The notes below the pieces were generated by a model that saw only the letters and a list, made by a program, of their open reading frames with translations, was not told where the DNA came from and ran no database searches. This document shows, in pieces, positions 20,788-28,788 of a DNA stretch of 64,000 nt. Made by a program: the position numbers and the translations under genes. Source of the DNA: Flavobacteriales bacterium (GTDB lineage Bacteria; Bacteroidota; Bacteroidia; Flavobacteriales_F; PHOS-HE28); assembly GCA_020635715.1 (NCBI GenBank), contig JACJZG010000009.1:1-64000 (forward strand), in the 5' to 3' direction. Within the stretch, counting starts at the first letter, position 1. The number at the start of each line of letters is the position of its first letter.

Positions 20788-21509
20788 TGCATCGGCACCG
20801 ATACCTCCATACTGCGCTTGGCCTGATCATGGTCCTGGCCTCCCTGTCCTTCCTCGCAAAGGATGAACGCATCGCCAGCCGCATCGTAGACCCGAAGAAG
20901 GAGGTGATCGAACTGCATTGGAAGGGTGCGGGGGGCCGCATCTTCGGCAACCTCGGCGAGTTGCGTTCGGAACTGGCTGCGCAAGGGCGCGAGATGGTAA
21001 TGGGCATGAACGGCGGGATGTTCACCACGGACCATGGACCGGTAGGGCTCTACATCGAGGATGGCCGCATGCTCCACCGGATCGATCGGCGCACGGCGGG
21101 CAGCGACAACTTCCACATGCAGCCGAACGGTGTCTTCGGGATACGCGCTGATGGCAGTGCCTTCGTGTTGACGACCTCGGCCATGCAGGACATGCTGGGT
21201 GTGCGCTACGCGACCCAGAGCGGACCGATGCTCATCGCCGACGGGACCATCAACGCACACTTCACTCCTGGATCGAAGAACCTGAACATCCGGAACGGAG
21301 TGGGTGTACGTGCGGACGGTCAGGTCGTGTTCGCCATCTCGCGCGAGCCGGTCAACTTCCACGACTTCGCCACCTGGTTCCACGAACAGGGGTGCACCAA
21401 CGCGCTTTACCTGGACGGTGCGGTGAGCAAGGCGTACATACCAGAGGCCGGCATGCTCGGCCTCGATGGCCGGCTCGGTGTGTTGATCGCGGTGAGCAGG
21501 CCGGAGTGA
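20787..21509 (+). CDS. Phosphodiester glycosidase family protein (DUF2233 / NAGPA-like)
   Basis: 240 residues. An N-terminal hydrophobic segment (ALGLIMVLASLSFL) suggests export. The body carries the family's motifs: MGMNGGMF (Asn-Gly-Gly-Met-Phe), the conserved GPMLI, the NIRNGVGV stretch, and the C-terminal YLDGAVSKAY, corresponding to the L-N/D-G-G-x-S element. The family cleaves phosphodiester-linked sugars in characterised members, but the substrate here is unknown. The start ATG overlaps the stop of the DUF5723 gene (TGATG). Confidence 0.87.
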   Translation: MHRHRYLHTALGLIMVLASLSFLAKDERIASRIVDPKKEVIELHWKGAGGRIFGNLGELRSELAAQGREMVMGMNGGMFTTDHGPVGLYIEDGRMLHRIDRRTAGSDNFHMQPNGVFGIRADGSAFVLTTSAMQDMLGVRYATQSGPMLIADGTINAHFTPGSKNLNIRNGVGVRADGQVVFAISREPVNFHDFATWFHEQGCTNALYLDGAVSKAYIPEAGMLGLDGRLGVLIAVSRPE

Positions 21510-21514
21510 GCGGC

Positions 21515-21522
21515 TACCTTCG
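21515..21522 (+). promoter_or_regulatory. -7-like box (TACCTTCG) four bases before an ATG
   Basis: A TAnnTTTG variant with one mismatch. Four bases (GCCC) separate it from the SMR transporter ATG at 21527, so the transcript would be leaderless or nearly so. Confidence 0.5.
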
Positions 21523-21526
21523 GCCC

Positions 21527-21853
21527 ATGGCGTGGATCATGCTGGTGATCGCGGGCTTGTTCGAGGTCGGCTTCGCCACCTGCCTGGGCAAGGCAAAGGA
21601 GGCGAATGGGAACGAGGCGGCAGCATGGTTCGCTGGCTTCATCGTATGCCTGTCGATCAGCATGTACCTGCTCTTCCGCGCCACGCGCACCCTGCCGATC
21701 GGTACGGCCTACGCGGTCTGGACGGGCATCGGTGCAGTGGGTACGGTGCTCGTCGGCATCCTCCTCTTCCGTGAACCGGTGGCATTCTGGAGGCTCTTCT
21801 TCCTCACCACGCTGGTGGCGAGCATCGTGGGGCTGAAGGTGGTTACGCACTGA
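21527..21853 (+). CDS. SMR-family transporter, guanidinium exporter (Gdx/SugE) subtype
   Basis: 108 residues, four transmembrane helices, with the essential Glu in GLFEVGFAT (residue 13). The stretch LPIGTAYAVWTGIGAVGT and the ending GLKVVTH are diagnostic of the SugE/Gdx branch rather than EmrE. Characterised Gdx proteins export guanidinium in exchange for protons as antiparallel dimers. The ATG at 21527 gives MAWIMLVIAGL, identical in layout to Gdx. It follows the glycosidase gene by 17 bp but has its own -7-like box. Confidence 0.88.
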   Translation: MAWIMLVIAGLFEVGFATCLGKAKEANGNEAAAWFAGFIVCLSISMYLLFRATRTLPIGTAYAVWTGIGAVGTVLVGILLFREPVAFWRLFFLTTLVASIVGLKVVTH

Positions 21854-21918
21854 GGCCCGTTCAAGAACGGCGGGGGACCGTGGGTGCATGCCGGGCGGAT
21901 GCCGCGACCTTCGCAGGT

Positions 21919-22716
21919 ATGAAGATCGCGATCGTCGGCTGCGGGAACATGGGCCAGGCTTATGCACGCAGCTTCCGGAGGTACGGACTGGTGAAACGGG
22001 AGGACCTGCTCCTGATCGTCCGCCGGGATCAGGTGGACCCTGACCTGGACCGGTCCGGCACCGTTTCCCGTGTGATCGATGGATCGATCAGTGGCTGTGA
22101 CGTGGTGATCATCGCCGTGAAGCCACAGGACCACGCGACGGTGGCCCCGGCACTTGCCTCGTTGCTCCGCCCGGATCAAGTGGTGTTATCGATCATGGCG
22201 GGTATCACCATCGCACGCCTGCAGCGCGACCTCGTGCACCGCACGGTGGTCCGCGCCATGCCGAACGCGCCGGCGCAGATCGGGCTTGGCATCACCGCCT
22301 ATGCGACCGGCACGGAATTGAACATGCGCCAGACCTTGATGGTGGAGCAGCTGCTCAACAGCACTGGCCGCGCGGTGCACCTGGAACATGAGGGCCACCT
22401 GGACCCGGTAACGGCCTTGAGCGGAAGTGGGCCGGCTTACTTCTTCCACATCGTGCGCACGATGATCGAGGCAGGGCTTGGGCTCGGGCTCGAACCGCAC
22501 GTGGCGAATGCCTTGGTGAAGCAGACCATGCTGGGGAGCTATCACCTCATGGAACATGCCGACCGCTCGCCCGATGAACTCATCAAGGCGGTGATGAGCA
22601 AGGGTGGCACCACCGAGGCCGCATTCCGCGTACTTGAAGCCGGTCGCATGGCCGAGACCCTGACGCAGGCGATAGAGGCGGCGAGCCGGCGGGCCACGGA
22701 ACTGTCCGGCTCCTAG
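21919..22716 (+). CDS. proC: Pyrroline-5-carboxylate reductase
   Basis: Catalyses the last step of proline synthesis using NADPH. 265 residues, normal length. The Rossmann fold opens with IAIVGCGNMGQAYA. Also visible are VIIAVKPQ, SIMAGITIARLQ, RAMPNAPAQIGLG, and the signature region LSGSGPAYFF through KAVMSKGGTTEAA. The start at 21919 gives MKIAIVGCGN; an in-frame upstream ATG adds 13 non-family residues. The stop codon TAG (22714-22716) overlaps the stop of the convergent OmpA gene through a shared CTAG. Confidence 0.96.
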   Translation: MKIAIVGCGNMGQAYARSFRRYGLVKREDLLLIVRRDQVDPDLDRSGTVSRVIDGSISGCDVVIIAVKPQDHATVAPALASLLRPDQVVLSIMAGITIARLQRDLVHRTVVRAMPNAPAQIGLGITAYATGTELNMRQTLMVEQLLNSTGRAVHLEHEGHLDPVTALSGSGPAYFFHIVRTMIEAGLGLGLEPHVANALVKQTMLGSYHLMEHADRSPDELIKAVMSKGGTTEAAFRVLEAGRMAETLTQAIEAASRRATELSGS

Positions 22717-24728
22717 AGCACCGTCACCTCCGTACGGCGGTTCTGCGCCCTACCCTCCTCGGTATCGTTCGAAGCGACGGGCCTGGTCTCACCGTAGCCC
22801 TTGGCGGTGATCCGAGCGGCATCGATGCCCTTGGCGACCACGAAGTCACGCACGGCGTTCGCCCGTTGATCGCTCAGGGTGAGGTTGGCGGCATCGGCAC
22901 CCACGTTGTCCGTATGACCGCCCAGTTCGATGCGCAGCGCGGGGTTGGCCTGCAGGAGCTTCACCAGCTTATCCAGTTCGGTGTTGGAGGTGGGTAGCAG
23001 CTCGTAGCTCGCGGTGTTGAAGAAGATGTTGCGCAGGGCGATCGTGCTTCCCGCGGTCAACGCGCTCATGGGCACCTCCAGGCTCACCGGCTCGCCCACC
23101 TTGGTGACGGCCACGTCGTAGTTCTTGGAGAAGAACAGGTAACCCTCCGCGCTCGCGTTCAGCGCATACTCCCCACTGGGCAGGCACACCAGGAACTCAC
23201 CGGTCTTGGGGTCACTGTACGCACCCGTCGCCAGCTGGCCGGTCTTCAGGTCGTACAACTGGACATCCGCTTCCACCGGAGCCTTGGTATCCACATCGAA
23301 CACATTGCCTTTGATGTAGGTGATGGGCAGCGGACGCGCCTCAGGGTACAACTCGAAGCTGTAGAGATCAAGGTCGCCATGGCCACCCGCACGATCACTG
23401 GCGAAGTAGGCGATCCTTCCATCAGCGCTCACCAGCAGGCTGTTCTCATCCGCGCTGCTATTGATCGGATAGCCCAGGTTGAGGGCGGGACCCCAGGTCC
23501 CATCATCCTGTTTCCGGCTCATGTAGATGTCCAGACCACCGAAGCCCGGATGGCCGTTGCTACTGAAGTAGAGGGTACGACCGTCCGGGTGGATCTGCAC
23601 GCTCTCCTCCTGGTAGGGCGTGTTCACATTGTCGCCGAGCTTCACGGGCTTGCTCCACCGGCCTTCGTCGTCCATCGTGGTGGTCCAGATGTCCATGCTC
23701 TTGATGCCATCGCGCGCCACCGCACCGCGGACGTAGTACAGGGTGCGCCCATCGCTGGCCAGGCTCGGCTGCGTTTCCCAGTGGCTCGAGTTCACCGGCG
23801 TGCCCAGGTTCTGTGGCACACCCCAGCGATCACCGATGCGGCGGCTGATGAAGAGATCGCAACTGCCTTCACCCGCGAGTGATCCACCGTAGGTCCCATC
23901 CTCCAGCGCGCACTTCGTGAAGATCAGAAAGCGGCCGTCCGGCGAAAGCGTGCCAGCCCCTTCGTTGAAGGCCCGTGTGTTCACCACGGGCAGGGGGATG
24001 CTCGGCTTCCAATTGCCCTCGAGGTCGCGGCGGCTCACGTAGAAGTCCTCCTGCATGCCATAGATGGGGATCTCCGGCGCCTTCACCCGACGGGTGTATA
24101 TGAGGGTGGCATCATCCGCGGTGATGCACGGATAGTACTCCGGATCGGCCGAGTTGACGTTCGGCCCGAGGTTCTTCGGCTCAAAAGGAACGGGTTGCTG
24201 GATCGCCCGTGCCGCGAACTCGCAATTACGCAGGCCCAGCTTCGCGCGTGCCTTGCGTTGCGGCTCCTCCTCCTGCTTCATGTAGGCGCTGTAGTTCTTC
24301 TCCGCGGCGGAATAGTCCCCTGCGCGGAACTCAAGATCGGCGAGGTGCAGCTGGGCCACCGGGAAGAAGCGGGGGTTGATGGCCATCACCTCGCGATAGC
24401 GGGTCATGGCCACCGCGTTCTCACCTTTCTGCTCGGCGATCTCGGCCAGCATGATCCGCGGTTCGATGAATTGTGCATCCGCATCCGCGGCCTTGGTGAA
24501 CTCGGACTCCGCACAATCCCAACGGCGCTGGCCCATGCAGTCGCGGCCGCTCTCGTACCGCTTGATGGCACCTTTGTCCGTGCTGCTGTAGCTACCGGGC
24601 TGCGCGGATGCCGTCAGGAGCAGGCCGCAGCAACAGGCGGCGAACGCCGATCGCGCGCAAAGCACGGCCGGGGTGTTCAAGACCGATCTCCAGCTACCAG
24701 GCGGGCGAGTGGACCGTGCGCTGTTCAT
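22713..24728 (-). CDS. OmpA/PD40 outer-membrane-associated protein with TPR domain
   Basis: 671 residues. The order is: signal peptide (ending near LLLTASAQ), TPR-like helical region (about 50-170), PD40/WD40-like propeller repeats (about 185-450; TLSPDGRFLIFTK, QIHPDGRTLYFSS, LVSADGRIAYFASDR), a carboxypeptidase-regulatory-like beta domain (about 455-540), and a C-terminal OmpA peptidoglycan-binding domain (ELGGHTDNVGADAANLTLSDQRA, with the conserved Asp and Arg). This architecture is common near T9SS and gliding genes in Bacteroidota. The ATG at 24728 shares its A with the stop of queE, so the two are co-transcribed. Confidence 0.92.
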   Translation of the reverse strand: MNSARSTRPPGSWRSVLNTPAVLCARSAFAACCCGLLLTASAQPGSYSSTDKGAIKRYESGRDCMGQRRWDCAESEFTKAADADAQFIEPRIMLAEIAEQKGENAVAMTRYREVMAINPRFFPVAQLHLADLEFRAGDYSAAEKNYSAYMKQEEEPQRKARAKLGLRNCEFAARAIQQPVPFEPKNLGPNVNSADPEYYPCITADDATLIYTRRVKAPEIPIYGMQEDFYVSRRDLEGNWKPSIPLPVVNTRAFNEGAGTLSPDGRFLIFTKCALEDGTYGGSLAGEGSCDLFISRRIGDRWGVPQNLGTPVNSSHWETQPSLASDGRTLYYVRGAVARDGIKSMDIWTTTMDDEGRWSKPVKLGDNVNTPYQEESVQIHPDGRTLYFSSNGHPGFGGLDIYMSRKQDDGTWGPALNLGYPINSSADENSLLVSADGRIAYFASDRAGGHGDLDLYSFELYPEARPLPITYIKGNVFDVDTKAPVEADVQLYDLKTGQLATGAYSDPKTGEFLVCLPSGEYALNASAEGYLFFSKNYDVAVTKVGEPVSLEVPMSALTAGSTIALRNIFFNTASYELLPTSNTELDKLVKLLQANPALRIELGGHTDNVGADAANLTLSDQRANAVRDFVVAKGIDAARITAKGYGETRPVASNDTEEGRAQNRRTEVTVL

Positions 24729-25330
24729 CAAGGAATGTTGAGGTACTTGTGGGTTTGCAGGGAGACGCGCCAGCGGGGGTGGTCCTTAACGAAGTCCACG
24801 ATCAAGGGCATCATGGCCTCGCGTTTGGACCATTCCGGTTGGAGCAGGAGCGCGCAATCCGGTGAGGCTTGGTCCCCATGCCCGCGGGCCCATTCCAGGT
24901 CGTGCTTGTTGAAGACGATCACCTTCAACTCGTTGGCCGAGGCGTACATGGCGGGCAGCGGAGCCTTGAATTTCTTCGGACTGAAGCAGATATGGTGCCA
25001 GGTCCCGCTCAATGGATGGGTGCCGCTCGTCTCGATGTGCGTGCGGAAGCCCGCTGCGCGGAGCGCGGCGGTGAGCGGAGCCAGGTCGTGCATGGCGGGT
25101 TCGCCCCCGGTGATGACCGCGATCCGGGCGGGATGGCGTTTGGCATCGGCTACGATCGCGTCCACGGTCAACAACGGATGGGCGGCCGCATCCCAGCTTT
25201 CTTTCACATCGCACCAAGTACACCCTACGTCGCAGCCAGCGAGCCGGACGAAATACGCCGCCTGACCGGCAAAGACCCCTTCGCCCTGCAGGGTATAGAA
25301 CGCTTCCATGACGGGGAGCTGGGCGGACAT
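24728..25330 (-). CDS. queE: 7-carboxy-7-deazaguanine synthase (radical SAM)
   Basis: Converts 6-carboxytetrahydropterin to CDG in the queuosine pathway. 200 residues. The compact radical-SAM cluster motif is CDVGCTWC (C-x3-C-x2-C), preceded by YTLQGEGVFAGQAAYFVRLAGC. AVITGGEPAMHDL supplies the GGE motif that contacts SAM, and HIETSGTH follows. The C-terminus (RVSLQTHKYLNIP) is the family ending. The start at 25330 gives MSAQLPVMEAFYTLQGEG, with a -7-like CATCTTTG four bases upstream. It is the first gene of an operon with the OmpA/PD40 protein, an unusual pairing. Confidence 0.95.
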   Translation of the reverse strand: MSAQLPVMEAFYTLQGEGVFAGQAAYFVRLAGCDVGCTWCDVKESWDAAAHPLLTVDAIVADAKRHPARIAVITGGEPAMHDLAPLTAALRAAGFRTHIETSGTHPLSGTWHHICFSPKKFKAPLPAMYASANELKVIVFNKHDLEWARGHGDQASPDCALLLQPEWSKREAMMPLIVDFVKDHPRWRVSLQTHKYLNIP

Positions 25331-25385
25331 GGCGCAAAGATGGCTATGGCGCGCGGAGCGAAGGGGCTCACTGGAGCGCAGGTGG

Positions 25386-25584
25386 TGAAAAAGAAAAGCC
25401 CACACAGGGCCGGTTCATAGAACCCATGAAGATCACATGGGCGGGATCGCGATGATGGCTTCCGTAATCCTCTTGTTCCCGAAGGAAGACACCCGAAGGT
25501 GCCTGAGGCCCGCCGTAGACCACCGAGGGTGCGATCCCTGATGGAAATTGTTGGTTCCGATGAACACTGGCCTGTGTGGGCTTC
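25386..25584 (-). ncRNA. Structured small RNA candidate, 6S-RNA-like rod
   Basis: A roughly 200-nt element between the Tudor-like gene and queE. Its ends pair almost perfectly: 25569-25584 with 25397-25411, continued inward by 25560-25565 with 25413-25418 and 25553-25557 with 25420-25424, giving a rod of about 27 bp. On the minus strand the 3' arm is followed directly by TTTTCTTTTT. The interior has two mutually exclusive pairings (25440-25445 with 25509-25514, or 25443-25450 with 25531-25538) and two tetraloop-capped hairpins (25476-25487 and 25490-25501). A long closing stem, open centre and T-rich 3' end fit 6S RNA, but I cannot confirm the family. A leader element of queE is the alternative. 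Confidence 0.55.
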
Positions 25585-25727
25585 ACGTTGACGACCGGAA
25601 TGCACCGATCGGGTGGATGCGCCTACAGGGGAATGGAAAGAACGTTGACGGTACGAATGTACCCACCTCGGAAGGCGGATGCAAGGAATGGTGGAAAACT
25701 CGTCGGTTGGATCAAGGAACGGTCGGT

Positions 25728-26267
25728 TCAATCCGCCTTTTGCCCGATGAAGTGATCCTCCTTGTCCTCGAAGAGGATGTTGAAGGTGGTGAGCGAGCCA
25801 TAGCAGCGCGTGATGTACTGCTGCAGTTCCACCTTGTCCTGCTCGCTCAACTTGTCGTTCGCGTTGATCTTCTGCTCAAGTACCCGAAAGCGGTCCCGGA
25901 TCATCACGATCTTATGGAAGAACTCTTCGATGGGCACCTCCTTGCTCTTCAACGCGGTGTCGCGTGGCTTGATCTCGAGCACCCCACCCTCGTAACGCGG
26001 GGCCATATTCACCGGCCGCTGCGGAGCCTGCATCTCTTCCAGCACTTCGCGCAGCGCATCGCGCACGTGGTCCAGGTCGAGTGGCTCCTGCCCGATCTCC
26101 ACACCGGGCGCGATGGTCACCAGGCCCTCGAAACTGCGGCTGATGGGTTGTTCGCCATGCTCGCGGAAGAACACGTGCACGGTCCGTGGATCCATGTCGT
26201 AGACCACGCCCACACCCATGGTGGGATGCTTCACCCGGGCACCGATGCTGATATCATAGAGCTCCAT
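25728..26267 (-). CDS. Protein with N-terminal Tudor/CarD-like beta domain and C-terminal helices, unknown role
   Basis: 179 residues. The N-terminus SIGARVKHPTMGVGVVYDMDPRTVHVFF is a small beta barrel of the Tudor/CarD kind (G-x-x-V-x-H-P-x-x-G-x-G-x-V) as also found at the C-terminus of UvrD-type helicases. The second half (about 100-179) is helical and charged, rich in E, K and R. It could contact RNA polymerase, DNA or a helicase, but nothing decides this. The ATG at 26267 is chosen for the domain start; a -7-like box TATGTTCG sits four bases upstream. It is divergent from the KefF-like gene. Confidence 0.7.
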   Translation of the reverse strand: MELYDISIGARVKHPTMGVGVVYDMDPRTVHVFFREHGEQPISRSFEGLVTIAPGVEIGQEPLDLDHVRDALREVLEEMQAPQRPVNMAPRYEGGVLEIKPRDTALKSKEVPIEEFFHKIVMIRDRFRVLEQKINANDKLSEQDKVELQQYITRCYGSLTTFNILFEDKEDHFIGQKAD

Positions 26268-26271
26268 GCTG

Positions 26272-26279
26272 CGAACATA
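26272..26279 (-). promoter_or_regulatory. -7-like box (TATGTTCG) four bases before an ATG
   Basis: Minus-strand box with one mismatch to TAnnTTTG, four bases upstream of the start of the Tudor-like gene at 26267. Confidence 0.45.
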
Positions 26280-26328
26280 GCTCCGGGTGCTCGATGGTGT
26301 GGCGTTGGATCCGCTCGTACATTTCGCC

Positions 26329-26928
26329 ATGCCCCGCGTCCTCGTGTTGTTCGCCCATCCCCGCCTGGAGAAGAGCCGCACCAACAGGGCCTTGCTCAGC
26401 CGGGTGCCGAAGCACAAGCACATCACCTTCCGGGACCTGTACGAGCACTACCCGGACTTCAACATCGACATCGGCCGGGAGCAGCAGCTCCTGCTGCAGC
26501 ACGACATCATCGTGTGGCACCATCCCTTGTACTGGTACAGTGCACCGCCGCTCCTGAAGCAATGGATCGACCTGGTGCTCACGTTCGGCTGGGCATATGG
26601 ACCGGACGGCCGGGCGCTCGTGGGAAAGGCGGTGCAGGCGGTGCTCACCACCGGCGGCGCGGATGTGGCCTACACCAAGGAGGGCTTCCATGGATGGACC
26701 ATGGAGGAGTTCCTGCGCCCGTTGCAGCGTACGGCGACGTTGTGTGGGATGCGCTGGAACGACCCTTTCGTGGTGCACGGTACCAACAAACTGTCGCAAG
26801 CCGAGCTCGAGGGATACGCCGAGCGGTATGCCGCGCTGCTCCTTGACCTTGCGTGGGACGCAGGAGGAACAGCCGGCGCCTTGGGCCATGGAGCCCTGGA
26901 TGACCGGATCAAGCAGTCCAACAGATGA
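26329..26928 (+). CDS. kefF: NAD(P)H-quinone oxidoreductase, KefF-like flavodoxin-fold protein
   Basis: 199 residues with a flavodoxin-like fold: VLVLFAHPRLEKSRTNRALL at the N-terminus, FRDLYEHYPDFNIDI, the WHHPLYWYSAPPLLKQWIDLV block that binds FMN, and TTGGADVAYTKEGFHGWT. In characterised KefFC systems the flavoprotein activates the potassium channel. The next gene encodes a KefC-type transporter and overlaps by 4 bp (ATGA), which strongly supports the assignment. The start ATG (MPRVLVLFAHP) follows a TACATTTC element by three bases. Confidence 0.9.
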   Translation: MPRVLVLFAHPRLEKSRTNRALLSRVPKHKHITFRDLYEHYPDFNIDIGREQQLLLQHDIIVWHHPLYWYSAPPLLKQWIDLVLTFGWAYGPDGRALVGKAVQAVLTTGGADVAYTKEGFHGWTMEEFLRPLQRTATLCGMRWNDPFVVHGTNKLSQAELEGYAERYAALLLDLAWDAGGTAGALGHGALDDRIKQSNR

Positions 26929-28787
26929 GCAGCTTCCTCACCAACGCGGTGATCTATCTGGGCGCAGCGGTCCTGTGCGTTCCGGTGGCCAAGCGCCTGG
27001 GCCTTGGTTCGGTGCTCGGCTACCTCCTTGCCGGAGTGGTCATCGGTCCGTTCGCGCTCGGCTTCATCGGGCAGGAGGGCAAGGACATCATGCACTTCGC
27101 CGAGTTCGGGGTGGTGATCATGCTCTTCCTGGTCGGCCTGGAGCTGGAGCCGGAGGTCCTCTGGCGCATGCGCAAGCAGATCATCGGCCTGGGATCGGCA
27201 CAAGTGGCGTTGACCGCCGTGCTGATGGCGGGCCTCACCCTGCTCGTCGGCTTCTACGACTGGCAGGCGGGCCTTGCGGCCGGGCTATGCCTGGCGATGA
27301 GCTCCACGGCCATCGCGCTACAATCGTTGAAGGAGAAAGGGCGCATGCACAGCACGGCCGGTCAGGGCTCCTTCGCGGTCCTGCTGTTCCAAGACATCGC
27401 CGTGATCCCCATCCTTGCGCTGATGCCCTTGCTCGCCATCGCGCCGGCCCGAGGCAGTGCGGAAGCAGGTGGCATGGAGGCCTTGTCGGGCTGGCAGTAC
27501 ACCGTGGTGGTCTTGCTGTCCGTCGGCTTGGTGATCCTCGCGGGGCGTTACGTGGTGGTCCCCTTGATGCGGGTGGTGGCACGCACCCGACTGCGCGAAC
27601 TGTTCACCGCCACAGCCTTGCTGGTGGTGGTGGCGGTTGCCGCGTTGATGGAGCTTGTGGGGCTGAGCCCGGCATTGGGCACCTTCCTCGCAGGTGTGGT
27701 GTTGGCGAACAGCGAATACAGCCATGAGCTTGAAAGTGACCTTGACCCCTTCAAGGGCCTGCTGCTGGGCCTCTTCTTCATGGCGGTCGGCGCTTCCATC
27801 AACTTCGATCTGATCGCCTCACAGCCAGGCACCTTGTTCTCGATCACGCTGGGGGTGATGGCCGTGAAGATCATCATCCTGGCCATGCTGGGTCGGCTGT
27901 CGCGCTTCAGCACGGACCAGAACCTGATCTTCAGCGTGGGGCTTGGACAGGTGGGCGAATTCGCCTTCGTGCTCCTCTCCTTCGCTGCTCAGTTACGCAT
28001 CCTGGACGCCTTCTGGACGGATACGTTGATGGCCGTGACCGCATTGAGCATGTCGTTCACCCCCATCTTCATGCTGATCGCGGAACGCGTGATCGCATGG
28101 CGGGTGGGCAGGGCCGAGCCCGAGGAACAGGAGGCTGATGAGATCAACGAGCGGAACAAGGTGATCATCGCCGGATTCGGGCACTTCGGAAGCACCCTGG
28201 GCCGATTGTTGCGTGCGAACGGGGTGGAAGCGACCGTGCTGGACAACGATTCGGACCAGGTGCAACTGCTCCGGAAGATGGGGTTCAAGGTGTACTACGG
28301 CGATGCCACCCGACCGGACCTGCTCGGATCGGCGGGCGCCGCTGAAGCGGAGATCCTCGTGTGCGCGTTGACCCCGGAAAGTGCTCCTGAGCTGGTGGAG
28401 ACCGTACACAAGCACTTCCCGCATCTGAAGTTGCTCGTGCGCAGCAGGAATCGCACGGACGCTTATGAACTGATGGACCAGGGCGTTCTCCACATCTACC
28501 GGGAGACCTTGGATACCGCGGTGCGCATGGGCGTGGACGTTCTGAAAGAGCTGGGTCAGCGGCACTACTCGGCGTATCGTGCGGGGCAGAACTTCATCAA
28601 GTACGATGAATCGGCCATGAAGGAGCTGGCTGCGAAACGCCGCGATACAGGCGACTACATCACCAGCGTGCGGGAGAAGATCGAAGAACAGGAGTCCTTG
28701 CTGCGGAAGGACGAGCACCACACCCCCTCCCATGCGGACCATGCCTGGAACAGCGAGGAGCTGCGGGAGGCCCTCGGGAAGAATTGA
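26925..28787 (+). CDS. Glutathione-regulated potassium-efflux system protein, KefB/KefC type
   Basis: 620 residues. The first 390 form a CPA2-type exchanger with about 12 hydrophobic segments (YLLAGVVIGPFALGFIG, LVGLELEP, MSSTAIALQSL, LSPALGTFLAGVVLANSEY). An RCK_N/TrkA-N nucleotide-binding domain follows (about 405-520: VIIAGFGHFGSTLGRLL, VLDNDSDQVQLLRKMGF, YYGDATRPDLL). The tail is charged and helical. It should mediate K+ efflux coupled to proton uptake for protection from electrophiles. It converges on the M14 peptidase gene with one base between stops. Confidence 0.93.
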   Translation: MSSFLTNAVIYLGAAVLCVPVAKRLGLGSVLGYLLAGVVIGPFALGFIGQEGKDIMHFAEFGVVIMLFLVGLELEPEVLWRMRKQIIGLGSAQVALTAVLMAGLTLLVGFYDWQAGLAAGLCLAMSSTAIALQSLKEKGRMHSTAGQGSFAVLLFQDIAVIPILALMPLLAIAPARGSAEAGGMEALSGWQYTVVVLLSVGLVILAGRYVVVPLMRVVARTRLRELFTATALLVVVAVAALMELVGLSPALGTFLAGVVLANSEYSHELESDLDPFKGLLLGLFFMAVGASINFDLIASQPGTLFSITLGVMAVKIIILAMLGRLSRFSTDQNLIFSVGLGQVGEFAFVLLSFAAQLRILDAFWTDTLMAVTALSMSFTPIFMLIAERVIAWRVGRAEPEEQEADEINERNKVIIAGFGHFGSTLGRLLRANGVEATVLDNDSDQVQLLRKMGFKVYYGDATRPDLLGSAGAAEAEILVCALTPESAPELVETVHKHFPHLKLLVRSRNRTDAYELMDQGVLHIYRETLDTAVRMGVDVLKELGQRHYSAYRAGQNFIKYDESAMKELAAKRRDTGDYITSVREKIEEQESLLRKDEHHTPSHADHAWNSEELREALGKN

Positions 28788-28788
28788 A

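Noticed and set aside
21854..21918. Guanidine riboswitch near the Gdx-type transporter
   Set aside because: Only 17 bases precede the transporter gene and none of the flanking sequence shows the conserved riboswitch core.
22713..22716. CTAG shared by the stops of the convergent proC and OmpA genes as a regulatory site
   Set aside because: A 4-bp overlap of stop codons is simply tight packing in a compact genome.
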